The position numbers and the translations under genes are program-made. A DNA stretch of 64,000 bases, taken from the NCBI GenBank assembly GCA_036520835.1, contig DATDIX010000089.1:3404-67403 (forward strand). Direction: 5' to 3'. Positions 25,051 through 34,291 of this stretch are shown one piece after another; position 1 is the first letter of the stretch, and each line of letters opens with the position of its first letter. Source of the stretch: VBAT01 sp036520835 (lineage in GTDB: Bacteria > Bacteroidota > Bacteroidia > Chitinophagales > Chitinophagaceae). The notes under the pieces were generated by a model. It was not told the DNA's origin, did no database searches, and saw nothing but the letters and a program-made list of their open reading frames with translations.

Positions 25051-26100
25051 TTAATTAAATGCACTCAGCGCTGCAGTGGGTTTACCCGAATTATCAAAGG
25101 CTCCCTTGGTATAGCCCTGCCAGTTATTATATGACTGGGGCTCCCAGTATAAAACACCTACCCCTTTGCCACCCGTCACAGATTTTGTTTTTGTGATCAG
25201 GTCGGCAATAAAGGAATTACAGGCAGCAGCCTGGTCCCAACTCATACCTACTTCCACAACCATTACTTCCTTCCCATACCGGGCTACCATATCATTCATA
25301 TTCGCAAGGCACTGGGTATTCAGGCTTGTCCAATCAGCCGGGTTGGGATATAATGACATACCTGTTACATCCCATTTACCTCCATTATTCTTTAACCCAT
25401 CAAACAACCAGCGGAACAAATTATTATCCCATCCATTGGATACATGTACGATCACTTTTATTGTGGCGTTGACCGCTTTCACGGCATCATATCCGGCATT
25501 TACCAATTGGGCAAAATTGTTCATGTTTGTAGATGCTTTTCCATCAGGCCACAACATACCATCATTCGTTTCATTGCCCACCTGTACCCATTCAGGAGTA
25601 ACCCCGTTATTTTTTAATGCGGTCAATACATCAAAAGTGTGGTTATATAAAGATGTTTTGAGTGTTGCCAGGTCCTGCCCAATCCATGCGGCCGGTTTGG
25701 TTTGCTGGCCGGGGTCGGCCCAGCTATCGCTGTAATGAAAGTCGATCATGATACGCATACCGAGGTTCTTTGCCCGAACAGCTTTTGCCACAACATCGGC
25801 ACTTCCGTTCCAACCGCCTGCCGGGTTTACCCATACACGCAGCCTGATCGTATTCATGCCCAGGCTTTTCAATAGCGCTACACATTCCTGTTCAGTTCCG
25901 CTGCTATTGTAAAATTTTCTGCCAGCTGCTTCCATTTGTGTAAGCCAGCCTATATCCGCCCCTTTTGCAAACTCCGTAGTTGGCGGGGGTGGCGGCGGCG
26001 GTGGTGGTGGCGTTCCTCCACCATCTCCTCCTGATTTTTTACAGGCAGCAAGGTTAATTATGATCAGGGATGTGGCAATTATCTTTACTAAAACTCTCAT
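25051..26100 (-). CDS. GH53 endo-beta-1,4-galactanase lipoprotein
   Basis: A 349-residue lipoprotein (lipobox LAAC, Cys20) with a Gly stretch and ten prolines in a row (31-40) as a spacer, then one GH53 domain. Acid/base Glu177 is in QVGNETNDG and nucleophile Glu283 in VVEVG; FHYSDSWADPGQQTKPAAW is the family substrate-site motif. It cuts beta-1,4-galactan, probably at the cell surface. The Gly/Pro linker is encoded by a trinucleotide-rich tract (25982-26013). A terminator-like hairpin lies between it and the SusE-like gene upstream. A second GH53 domain is present in the 19022-22429 fusion. Confidence 0.95.
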   Translation of the reverse strand: MRVLVKIIATSLIIINLAACKKSGGDGGGTPPPPPPPPPPTTEFAKGADIGWLTQMEAAGRKFYNSSGTEQECVALLKSLGMNTIRLRVWVNPAGGWNGSADVVAKAVRAKNLGMRIMIDFHYSDSWADPGQQTKPAAWIGQDLATLKTSLYNHTFDVLTALKNNGVTPEWVQVGNETNDGMLWPDGKASTNMNNFAQLVNAGYDAVKAVNATIKVIVHVSNGWDNNLFRWLFDGLKNNGGKWDVTGMSLYPNPADWTSLNTQCLANMNDMVARYGKEVMVVEVGMSWDQAAACNSFIADLITKTKSVTGGKGVGVLYWEPQSYNNWQGYTKGAFDNSGKPTAALSAFN

Positions 26101-26140
26101 TACCTGTTAATAGATTTCTTAAAAGTAAAAAGTTTACAAA

Positions 26141-26170
26141 ATAGAAAGGCCACTTTCATAGTGGCCTTCC
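26141..26170 (-). terminator. Hairpin between binding-protein genes and GH53 gene of PUL 1
   Basis: AAGGCCACT (26146-26154) and AGTGGCCTT (26160-26168) form a 9-bp perfect stem with a 5-base loop. On the minus strand the tail is TCTATTTTG, so it is a moderate terminator. It would make the enzyme genes less abundant than susCDE transcripts, or stabilise the upstream message. Confidence 0.7.
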
Positions 26171-26190
26171 ATTCTTATTTTATCAGCCGA

Positions 26191-27342
26191 TCATAATTTT
26201 ACCAGCGTGTAAGTATTATTAATAAAATCCACTGTGATCTTATAATTGCCGGCAACATCAGGGCTTGGCATATCCTGTCCTTCGGGTTTAAAAGGCCCTC
26301 CCATTTTAATACCGGTAGCGGTATTATCTACTGCTCCGAATTTAGCGGCCCAGCTACCATTGGCAGGCAGGAAAAGATAGTTTTTATTGTTCGTCATGGC
26401 TAATGAAGCCAGTTCAAAACGGGTAGAAGTCAGCCGGGTAAACTGCTGAGAAGGTACAGGCACAGGGTTACTCCAGCCACCCGGGCTCGCATCCCCCACA
26501 ACAAATAGCTCAGTAGGCAAACCATGCTGTTGAGTGAACGGTGTAACGGTAAATTTTCCTGACTGGAAGTCTACCATTATTTTATATAAACCCGTAGTAG
26601 TCGGGCCGGGAATATCCTGGGCAAAATCATACCCGAAATCTCCTCCGGTATTCAAACCCGGCAAAGCGTTATTTGCCACTGAATATTTATGTCCCCAATC
26701 GCCATTTAACGGGAGTAGTAAATAGTATTGGCCGCCGGTCAGTTGAAAAATCCCGCCAAATGTAGTTTCATCGATCCTGGTCAATTCCTGCGAGGGGGTT
26801 GGAACAGGATTAGTCCAGCCGCCTTGTGTTGCTCCGCCGACAATAAACAACTTGCCGGAAGTGGGAAGAACTACTTTGGGAGGAATCTTGTAAGGCGTCA
26901 TCCTGATCTTTACCACATTTGAATTAAGTCTTTCATTATTGTTACCGTAAGAAGAAATAACCCTTACATCCATATCAACCGGAACATTAAAAGCATACCC
27001 TTTTGCCAGCAAAATATTGTTCAGTTCTTTTGCCAGGTAAGAAACACTTGATTGTCCCATTACAACCTTTGTAGCTGCCCTGGCAAAGTTCTTCCCGGTA
27101 GAATCTATTTCTACCGTGTATTTAATATTGGCAGAGTCTGTCGCATGATCGGGATATGTCCAGCTTAAGGTTAAAGCCGTATTGTTAGAGTCTGCGGGTA
27201 ATGACGCAATGGTTGTGGAGGAAGCAGTCATTACTGTTGCTTTACCCTCTGCATAATGGGGCAGGTCATTTGCCTTGTCACAAGCTGTCAGCAAAACAGT
27301 TGCTCCTGCCAGTAAGAAAATGAAGTTTAATATTTTTCGCAT
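26191..27342 (-). CDS. SusE/SusF-like surface glycan-binding lipoprotein, two binding repeats
   Basis: A 383-residue lipoprotein (lipobox LTAC, Cys21). The N-terminal SusE domain (about 30-155) is followed by two copies of a SusF/SusE-type repeat that begin LFIVGGATQGGWTNPVP (about 165) and LFVVGDASPGGWSNPVP (about 282) and contain a conserved YLLLPLNGDWG / YLFLPANGSWA core. Such proteins hold polysaccharide at the cell surface for SusCD. It is 22 bases downstream of a shorter paralogue with only one repeat. Confidence 0.88.
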   Translation of the reverse strand: MRKILNFIFLLAGATVLLTACDKANDLPHYAEGKATVMTASSTTIASLPADSNNTALTLSWTYPDHATDSANIKYTVEIDSTGKNFARAATKVVMGQSSVSYLAKELNNILLAKGYAFNVPVDMDVRVISSYGNNNERLNSNVVKIRMTPYKIPPKVVLPTSGKLFIVGGATQGGWTNPVPTPSQELTRIDETTFGGIFQLTGGQYYLLLPLNGDWGHKYSVANNALPGLNTGGDFGYDFAQDIPGPTTTGLYKIMVDFQSGKFTVTPFTQQHGLPTELFVVGDASPGGWSNPVPVPSQQFTRLTSTRFELASLAMTNNKNYLFLPANGSWAAKFGAVDNTATGIKMGGPFKPEGQDMPSPDVAGNYKITVDFINNTYTLVKL

Positions 27343-27364
27343 AAAAATGATATTAGTTGGGTGA

Positions 27365-28183
27365 TTACAGTGTTAGTTTGAATTTCCCTCTCTGGAAATC
27401 TACTTCGATCGTATACATTCCGCTTACAGACGGCGCCAGCAGATCCCCTCCTCCTGCCTTGAAATCATCTTCATTAGGATTATTGGAATTATTAGCTCCC
27501 AATGCCCCATACTTAGCGCCCCAATCGCCATTTACCGGCAATAACAAATAGGAATTGCCTCCTATAATATTAACCGTGATCCGGTAGAGAGTAGGACTTA
27601 CCTGTGTAAATTTCTGGCTGGGTACAGGAACCGGGTTGGTCCAGCCACCGTTAGTAGCGCTACCTACAATATACAACTCGCCGGATGCAGGCGGTGTTAC
27701 CTTAGGAGGAATGGCATAAGGTGTTATCGTAAACTTAATAATATTAGAAGCCAGCGGAACCGAAGTGTTGATCAGGCTTGAAGTAACCCTGAATTGAATA
27801 CTATGCGCAACAGCAGGAGCAAGATTCAATGTATTCAATAAATAATCATTCAATTCGCCCTGCGTAAAAGCAATAGACAGGTCTTTGCTCAGGCTTATTG
27901 CTTTTTTGGCGGCGGCAAAGTTGGTGCCTTCCAGTGCCATTTCCACCAGGTAAGAAACATCCTGCGAGCTCAACCCGGTTGAAAAACGATAGTTCGGGTT
28001 GGTCCACATCAATTTCAAAGCTTCGTTACTCTGTGTAGCAAAAGCAACGGTTACAGCAGCGCGGTCAGCACTCAATGCTGGTGCAGTCCCGTCTTCATAA
28101 CTGATGGTTTCTATCTTTTTTTCACAGGAGAAAAGAACTCCTGCTATTAAAAATGTTAGAAAAAATTTTATTATATTTTTCAT
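27365..28183 (-). CDS. SusE-like surface glycan-binding lipoprotein, one binding repeat
   Basis: A lipoprotein of 272 residues if started at the Met at 28183 (MKNIIKFFLTFLIAGVLFSC); the frame opens three codons earlier. It has the SusE N-terminal domain and one repeat, LYIVGSATNGGWTNPVP with YLLLPVNGDWG near the C terminus, very like the repeats of the next gene. It is 21 bases behind susD. The pair looks like a tandem duplication with gain or loss of one repeat. Confidence 0.87.
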   Translation of the reverse strand: MKNIIKFFLTFLIAGVLFSCEKKIETISYEDGTAPALSADRAAVTVAFATQSNEALKLMWTNPNYRFSTGLSSQDVSYLVEMALEGTNFAAAKKAISLSKDLSIAFTQGELNDYLLNTLNLAPAVAHSIQFRVTSSLINTSVPLASNIIKFTITPYAIPPKVTPPASGELYIVGSATNGGWTNPVPVPSQKFTQVSPTLYRITVNIIGGNSYLLLPVNGDWGAKYGALGANNSNNPNEDDFKAGGGDLLAPSVSGMYTIEVDFQRGKFKLTL

Positions 28184-28204
28184 ATAAAACAATTTTTATA
28201 GTAA

Positions 28205-29794
28205 TTAATATCCTGGGTTTTGACGCAGGTTTGGATTAGCACTAAGATCAGTAGAAGGTATAGGGAAAATATTATACTTACTGTCTACTGCAGTACCGCC
28301 TTGTATTCCTCCTTTCCATGCCCACAAATAGGCGCTGGTAGTAAACTGTCCAAACCTTACCAGGTCAGTCCTTCTGAAACATTCCCAGAATAATTCCCTG
28401 CCTCTTTCACTTATAATATAAGGAAGTGTAAGCTGCGCATTACTTCCTGCGGGAGTACGTCCCCTTGCACTTAGCTGATCAAGATATGAAAGCGCTGTAG
28501 CATTGCTTCCACCTGTTCCCCCGCGAAGTACAGATTCAGCATAGATCAGGTAGATCTCTGCGAGGCGGAATAAAGGAAAGTCAATATCAACCCAGTTACC
28601 AGCAGGGTCCCTGTTAGGTGCCTGGCCGCCCGTCCTTGTCAGGTTTCTGAATTTTGTAGAAGAATACCCGTCAGTCTGAACATCAAGAAGCTGGGTCATG
28701 ATTAAATTTTGCCCGGTGGTCCAGAATTGTCCCCTGATATCAGATGGATCAAAAAGATATACAAAATGCTCCGTCACACGTATACAACCCCAGTGCCCAT
28801 TTGTACCCGAAACGCTTCCCGGCACACCAGCAGGTCCATGGGTAAGAGTTGTAGTTCCTCCCCAGTTTTGTGTACGGGTGCCATCATACCTGATTGTGAA
28901 AATAAACTCGTCCGTGTTCAGGTGATTATCTGCCAGCATCAGCTCCCTGTAATTCGGATGAAGGGTATAACCGGCAGTAATTACTTTATTGCAATAGGTG
29001 ATCGCCTCGGTGAATTTGGCTGTCCCGGTATATACTTGTGCATTCAGGTATATACGTGCCAGCAATGCCCATGCAGCCGCCCTGTCTGCACGGCCATATT
29101 CATTTGTCCGGGGAGCCATCAATTCTGTTTCCAGGGCTTTTAATTCATTTTCAATATAGGTAAACAGGTCCGCTCTTTTTATTTGCTGTGGCAAGCCCAC
29201 CCCGATAGCATCAGCTTCGGTAACAAAAGGAGGGTTGGCAAAAAGATCCATCAGGTTAGCATATTGAAATGCACGTAAAAAACGGGCTTCTGCTTTATAC
29301 ATACGAATACTATCTGCGCTTGCTCCTGAAATTCCCCTTCTGGCCAGGTTTTCATCAGAAGCTTGCCTGATAAAATCATTAGCGAGGGTAATTTGGAAAA
29401 AGCAGCGATAATACAAACCTGCTACAGTCTGGTTGATGGAAGACCAGGTCATCTGGTGAATACCGATCGGGTCGGTATTGTTGTGATAGGTCCACCCGGC
29501 TTCATCAGTTGACAGGCATTGTAAGTACCACCACATCCTCAGAAAGTCAGAATTACCTTCATCAGAGATGATTTGCGGGGGAATATCAGGACTGCCGGCC
29601 CCGCCTGCATTACCGGTAAGCGCCATGGCGCCATATATTTTTGCCAACGACTGCTTGTATCCAGCGGATGTACTATACACCTGGTCGGCAGTTATATCAT
29701 TTGTGGGTGTCAGGTCCAGGTCTTTGGTACAACCCACCATAACGGTGCTGGCAACAAAGGCGGCAATCAGTAGTTTGAAATGATTCTGTTTCAT
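28205..29794 (-). CDS. SusD/RagB-family glycan-binding lipoprotein (PUL 1)
   Basis: A 529-residue lipoprotein (lipobox MVGC, Cys22) acting as the lid of the SusC transporter. Features are the N-terminal TPR-like helices (YSTSAGYKQSLAKIYGAMA, ARFLRAFQYANLMDLFANPPF), the central RADLFTYIENELKALE, and the C-terminal SusD signature FPLFRLAEIYLIYAE, ERGRELFWECFRRTDLVRFG and the end IPSTDLSANPNLRQNPGY. Its stop codon context and 30-base distance from susC indicate one transcript. Confidence 0.95.
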   Translation of the reverse strand: MKQNHFKLLIAAFVASTVMVGCTKDLDLTPTNDITADQVYSTSAGYKQSLAKIYGAMALTGNAGGAGSPDIPPQIISDEGNSDFLRMWWYLQCLSTDEAGWTYHNNTDPIGIHQMTWSSINQTVAGLYYRCFFQITLANDFIRQASDENLARRGISGASADSIRMYKAEARFLRAFQYANLMDLFANPPFVTEADAIGVGLPQQIKRADLFTYIENELKALETELMAPRTNEYGRADRAAAWALLARIYLNAQVYTGTAKFTEAITYCNKVITAGYTLHPNYRELMLADNHLNTDEFIFTIRYDGTRTQNWGGTTTLTHGPAGVPGSVSGTNGHWGCIRVTEHFVYLFDPSDIRGQFWTTGQNLIMTQLLDVQTDGYSSTKFRNLTRTGGQAPNRDPAGNWVDIDFPLFRLAEIYLIYAESVLRGGTGGSNATALSYLDQLSARGRTPAGSNAQLTLPYIISERGRELFWECFRRTDLVRFGQFTTSAYLWAWKGGIQGGTAVDSKYNIFPIPSTDLSANPNLRQNPGY

Positions 29795-29824
29795 ATAATA
29801 TTTTTAGTTTCTTTCTTGAATTGA

Positions 29825-32812
29825 TTAGAAATCCAGGTTTAATCCCAGGGCAATTATCCTTGGTCTTGGGTAAAAGTTATTATCCACCCCATTGCTGATC
29901 TCCGGGTCGAGTCCTGTATATTCTGTAATAACAAATACATTCTGTACGCTGAGGTTGACACGCAATGACGCTTTATTCTTGAATACCTGACCAAAATCAT
30001 ACCCTACATTCAGGTTATCCATTTTCAGGAAAGAGGCATTCTGAAGATAATAATCACTGAGAAGTTGCTGTTCAGTATTGCCTTTAAATTCTGTTTCCAG
30101 GTAATTGACTGATGCATTGCCAAGTACATAAGCATTAAGTACCTGGTTCAGCCTCCCGTTATTGCTGTATATATTATTGTATATATAATTGTTGAAACTT
30201 GCCCGCATTACCAAACCTGCACTCCATTTCTTGTAATTAATACTGGTACTGAATCCATAGAACATATTGGGATTAGCTCTTTTGCCTTTGTACTTATCAT
30301 TTTCATTAATGATACCATCCCTGTTTACGTCTTCAAACAACCCTTCGATCGGTTTACCATTTTTATCATAGATCTGGTGGTACAGGTAAAAAGTATTCTT
30401 GCTGCCACCCACTGCGTTGATAAAAGCAAATCCCTGCGAGCCGCTGATATTCGTACTCGGGAAGCCGATATAATTCGGATCGTCCGGAACGATCGTCAGC
30501 TGGGTAATGGTGTTTTTATTATACGTAGCATTAAAAGCTACATCCCAGGTCACTTCTTTATTCCTGACAGGCTGGGTATTGATAGAGAATTCAACCCCTT
30601 TATTTTCCATACTTCCAACGTTAGCCAGCACATAAGCTGCGAAATTGGTACCTGCCGGTTGCGGGATGCTATTCAAAAGATCGGTGGTCTTTTTAAGATA
30701 AAAATCTATACTACCTGTAATGCGGTTATCTAAGAAACCATAGTCCAGCGCAATATTGGTAGTAGCTGTTTCTTCCCATTTCCTGTCGGCATAAAAGCCT
30801 CCCGGTCTGAACATCTGGTAATAAACATTACCAAAAGTATAAGAAGCAGAAGCATTACTAAGCGCATAATAAGAAAGATAGTCATAGTTTCCGATCCCGT
30901 CTTGCTGACCGGTAACGCCATAACCCAACCGAAGTTTAAGACTGGAAACTGTACGGCTGTTTTTCAGGAAATCTTCATCATTTATTTTCCATGCCAATGC
31001 TACTGACGGGAAAGTACCCCACCTGTTTTGCGGTGCAAAGCGGGAAGAACCATCCCGACGTACTGTTGCTGTTAGCATGTACTTGTCATTATACGTGTAA
31101 TTAAGCCGTCCGAAGTAGGAAATCAAAGTATTCTCAGGTTTGTTATAAGGGAAGTCCGGGTCCGTATTGGGCTTTTTTCCTCCCCTCGCATTATAGCTGG
31201 GATAGTTATAATTGGTGGTCAGGTAATTATTGTAAGAATACCCGGCTACCACATCCAGCCTGCTGTTAATAGATTTAATATCCTTGGTATAATTCAAATA
31301 AAATTCAAGTATAGTATTTGATTTTGTTTGTTTGTAGTGATCATTCACGCCTGAGTCAGCATAGGCAAGTGAAGCACTGTCAGAGATAAAAATGGTACCT
31401 GTTCCTTTGGATACATCATATCCCAGGTTAAGGTTGGCCCGCAGGTCAGGAAAAAAATGAAGCTTATAGTCTAATTGTAAATTGCCAATACTTCTTTGAG
31501 CATCGCTGTTATCGTGCCTTTCTTCCAGCATCGCAACAGGGTTTCTTCCGGCCCTGTTCCAGGGATGGCCAAATGTATTGCCAGGATTAGGATCAAGCCA
31601 TTCAAAATAACCGCCGTATCTTGCTTTGCCTGAATAGACAGGTTTTGTCGGGTCAAAATTAACTGCAGAACCGATGGCGCCCTGGTTAGCAAACCTGTAT
31701 TTCTGCTGAGCGCCTTTTAAATTAAGGTCAACTTTGAGGTGATTGTCAAGAAAGATCTTATTAATTACCAGCGCAAGTGAGACCTTCTCAAGATGATCGG
31801 TCTTTAAAACTCCTTCCTGGTTTAAATACCCGATCGAAACTCTGTATGGAAGCCCTTTGATACCACCGGTCAAACTGATATTATTATCTGATGCAAGAGC
31901 TGTTTGATAAATCTGGTCCTGCCAGTCTGTATTCTCTGTGCCAAGTTGAGCCTTTTGAGCACTTGTACCCAATGAATTCACGATTGAACGAACCTGGTCG
32001 CCGTTTAAAACATCCACTGTGTTTGTAACAGATGCTACTGAATTAACAGAACTAAAGTTCACTCTCAGTTTATCACTCTTCCCTTTTTTAGTAGTAATGA
32101 TAATGACACCATTTGAAGCCCTTGTGCCGTAGATAGCAGCGGCGGATGCGTCTTTCAAAATAGTGAACGACTCAATATCGTTGGGATTAATAAAACTCAA
32201 AGGATTATTTCCCCCGGAAATTCCACCATTGTCCAGCGGAACCCCGTCAATGACAATTAATGGGTCGTTACTGGCATTAAGGGATGATCCACCGCGGATC
32301 CTGATCGTACTTCCTGAACCAGGCTGTCCGCCATTGGAAATAATAGAGACCCCGGCAACTTTTCCTGCGATCAGTTGCTCAGGAGTGGTGATACTTCCTT
32401 TCTGAAAGTCTTTTGATGTTACAGTTGCGATCGCACCGGTGAGGTCTTTCTTTCTTGTAGTACCATAGCCAATAACCACTACTTCCCCTAAGGAAGTATT
32501 ATTGACAGCCAGTGAAACATCAATTGACGACTTCCCGTCAATATTGATCTCCTGGGATACAAAACCAACAGAAGAAAAAACAAGAATCGTTACAGATGGT
32601 CCAACCGAAATACGATAAGACCCGTCGGAACCAGTTTGGGCGCCGCCCGTTCCTCCTTTAGGAGTAACGGTAACACCAGCAATCCCTGACCCGTCTTTTG
32701 AGTCAGTCACTTTCCCTGTAATAACCTTGTCTTGTGAATACGATAAGAGTGAGAGCAAAAGGAACGTAAGTAATACGCTTGCCTTTAGCAATTTTTTGCA
32801 GGACATAAGCAA
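29825..32812 (-). CDS. SusC/RagA-family TonB-dependent transporter (PUL 1)
   Basis: A 995-residue outer-membrane importer for oligosaccharides. After a signal peptide comes a carboxypeptidase-like regulatory domain (about 30-115, VTGKV..SDGSYRISVG), then the TonB box area and plug domain with GTTRKKDLTGAIATVTSKDF, and a 22-strand barrel ending IIALGLNLDF. It lacks the N-terminal STN signalling domain, in keeping with control by the LacI protein next to it rather than by an ECF sigma factor. The Met at 32806 is an alternative start. Confidence 0.96.
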   Translation of the reverse strand: MLMSCKKLLKASVLLTFLLLSLLSYSQDKVITGKVTDSKDGSGIAGVTVTPKGGTGGAQTGSDGSYRISVGPSVTILVFSSVGFVSQEINIDGKSSIDVSLAVNNTSLGEVVVIGYGTTRKKDLTGAIATVTSKDFQKGSITTPEQLIAGKVAGVSIISNGGQPGSGSTIRIRGGSSLNASNDPLIVIDGVPLDNGGISGGNNPLSFINPNDIESFTILKDASAAAIYGTRASNGVIIITTKKGKSDKLRVNFSSVNSVASVTNTVDVLNGDQVRSIVNSLGTSAQKAQLGTENTDWQDQIYQTALASDNNISLTGGIKGLPYRVSIGYLNQEGVLKTDHLEKVSLALVINKIFLDNHLKVDLNLKGAQQKYRFANQGAIGSAVNFDPTKPVYSGKARYGGYFEWLDPNPGNTFGHPWNRAGRNPVAMLEERHDNSDAQRSIGNLQLDYKLHFFPDLRANLNLGYDVSKGTGTIFISDSASLAYADSGVNDHYKQTKSNTILEFYLNYTKDIKSINSRLDVVAGYSYNNYLTTNYNYPSYNARGGKKPNTDPDFPYNKPENTLISYFGRLNYTYNDKYMLTATVRRDGSSRFAPQNRWGTFPSVALAWKINDEDFLKNSRTVSSLKLRLGYGVTGQQDGIGNYDYLSYYALSNASASYTFGNVYYQMFRPGGFYADRKWEETATTNIALDYGFLDNRITGSIDFYLKKTTDLLNSIPQPAGTNFAAYVLANVGSMENKGVEFSINTQPVRNKEVTWDVAFNATYNKNTITQLTIVPDDPNYIGFPSTNISGSQGFAFINAVGGSKNTFYLYHQIYDKNGKPIEGLFEDVNRDGIINENDKYKGKRANPNMFYGFSTSINYKKWSAGLVMRASFNNYIYNNIYSNNGRLNQVLNAYVLGNASVNYLETEFKGNTEQQLLSDYYLQNASFLKMDNLNVGYDFGQVFKNKASLRVNLSVQNVFVITEYTGLDPEISNGVDNNFYPRPRIIALGLNLDF

Positions 32813-32854
32813 TCATTAATAGTTAAGCAATTCAGTTTCCCCCGATATATACAA

Positions 32855-32899
32855 TGTGTATCGAGAACACAATAATAAGCCTTTTTTTATAATTCCAAA
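32855..32899 (-). promoter_or_regulatory. susC promoter with overlapping LacI-type operator
   Basis: On the minus strand TTTG (32899-32896), 18 bases, TATTATTG (32877-32870) makes a near-consensus promoter. The palindrome TGTGT-N7-ACACA (32855-32871, centre CTCGA) begins in the -7 element and covers the start site. That placement fits repression by the LacI-family protein encoded just upstream. Confidence 0.6.
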
Positions 32900-32931
32900 A
32901 AAAATTCCGGTAATCCTTAACCTTCTTCCTT

Positions 32932-32963
32932 CAGGCTCTGCGCCTGTAAAACCCTGGCGGTTT
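32932..32963 (-). terminator. Two small hairpins at the lacI 3' end
   Basis: On the minus strand AAACC-GCCAG-GGTTT is followed by CAGGC-GCAGA-GCCTG. The first overlaps the last codons of the LacI gene. Neither has a good T-run, so this is a weak terminator call. Confidence 0.35.
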
Positions 32964-34002
32964 AACCCTTGCCCAAACTCCCACTCCGGTCCGATGAACT
33001 ACGCCAGATCAATTGTGGTTCCAGGACGATCTTTTGCTGAACATCACCTTTCAGTTCTCTTTTTTCAATACTGTCCAGTAAAAGACTCAGCGCCGACTTT
33101 CCCATCTGGATAGTTTGCTGACCAATCGTCGATAAGGTCGGACTAATGTGCTCACCAAATAATTCATTGGCAAAACCAACCACCCCGAATTCTTCGGGCA
33201 TTTTTATATTTCTTTCTTTTATCGCCTTTATTACTCCCAGGGCAGTAAAATCTTCTGCCGCAAATATGGCATCCGGTGGATCAGCCATCGCTAAAAAATG
33301 ATAGGTCCCTTCTTTTCCTGATTCAATAGAAACATTTCCATGATAGATCAATGAGCTGTCCGGGGTGATACCAAACTGGATCAGCGCATCATTATACCCC
33401 CTGACCCTATCATTAAAGTTTTTTAAATGAGCCGGGCCCGAAATATGTGCTACACGCCTGTATCCCTGTATCAACAGGTGTTTCGTAGCTTCGAATGCTC
33501 CTTTATAGTCATCAATTACGACCGAGTCGATACCAAGATTATCATTGGCCCTGTCAAAAAAAACAATCGGTATCCCTCTTTGTTTAATTTCCCGGAAATG
33601 TGAAAAATCATGTGTGCCTTTTGCAATAGAAACAAGGATACCATCAACCCTTGCTGATAGAAATGTTTCCAATCCCTTTTCTTCAAACTCCCGGCTCTCA
33701 TTTGACTGGTAAAGCAATACATTATATCCATTTGAATTGGCTACACTTTCAATGCCGTGAACTACGGAACCGAAAAAATTGATCTCTGCGCTGGGAATGA
33801 TCACCCCAATGAGGTGTGATTTGCCTGAACGAAGTGAAGAAGCTATCCTGTTCCTTTTATAATTAAGCTTTGATGCGGCATGGTGTACTGATTTTTTGGT
33901 CTCTTCACTTATCCGGGGATGATTACTTAATGCCCTTGAGACCGTGGCCGCAGTAGTGTTTAACTCCTTTGCAATATCGGCTATAGTAGTTTTATTCCGC
34001 AC
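32962..34002 (-). CDS. LacI-family transcriptional regulator of PUL 1
   Basis: A LacI/GalR regulator: helix-turn-helix TTIADIAKELNTTAATVSRA near the N terminus, hinge helix KRNRIASSLRSG, and a periplasmic-binding-protein-like sensor (HLIGVIIPSAEINFFGSVVHGIE, VDGILVSIAKG, DAIFAAEDFTALGVIKA). I place the start at the GTG at 34002 because it gives the standard VRNKTTIADIA N terminus; the frame is open to an ATG at 34107 with a basic 35-residue extension. It lies directly upstream of susC with a matching palindrome at the susC promoter. Confidence 0.85.
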   Translation of the reverse strand: MRNKTTIADIAKELNTTAATVSRALSNHPRISEETKKSVHHAASKLNYKRNRIASSLRSGKSHLIGVIIPSAEINFFGSVVHGIESVANSNGYNVLLYQSNESREFEEKGLETFLSARVDGILVSIAKGTHDFSHFREIKQRGIPIVFFDRANDNLGIDSVVIDDYKGAFEATKHLLIQGYRRVAHISGPAHLKNFNDRVRGYNDALIQFGITPDSSLIYHGNVSIESGKEGTYHFLAMADPPDAIFAAEDFTALGVIKAIKERNIKMPEEFGVVGFANELFGEHISPTLSTIGQQTIQMGKSALSLLLDSIEKRELKGDVQQKIVLEPQLIWRSSSDRSGSLGKG

Positions 34003-34190
34003 TTTGCGCAATCGTTTACACAATTTTAAGCCGTTTTTCTTTCCTGTCAAAATTTTATTTCCGGGCTTGTTTGTTTTTATCTTCTTTTGAAAGACTGAAT
34101 AGCCCAACTATTTGCAGTGAAAAAATGAAGGGTAAAGCTGCAACCGTAGCTTTTTACTGGCCTAAGTATCATATCAGATTATCAATTAAC

Positions 34191-34218
34191 TTGTGCTTCT
34201 TAAATAAATATATGTTTG
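34191..34218 (+). promoter_or_regulatory. Promoter of the haloperoxidase-like gene
   Basis: TTG (34191-34193), 17 bases, TATGTTTG (34211-34218), an exact -7 match. The expected leader is about 68 bases. Spacing is a little short. Confidence 0.55.
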
Positions 34219-34291
34219 CCAAATGGCATTGCCTGAACTTACCCCCTGTCAGCGCTTTATTCAACAACGTTTTTCTCATTAACAGACCTGT

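Noticed and set aside
25982..26013. Simple-sequence tract in the GH53 gene as a phase-variable switch
   Set aside because: The tract is built of triplets coding for prolines, so slippage would mostly change linker length in frame.
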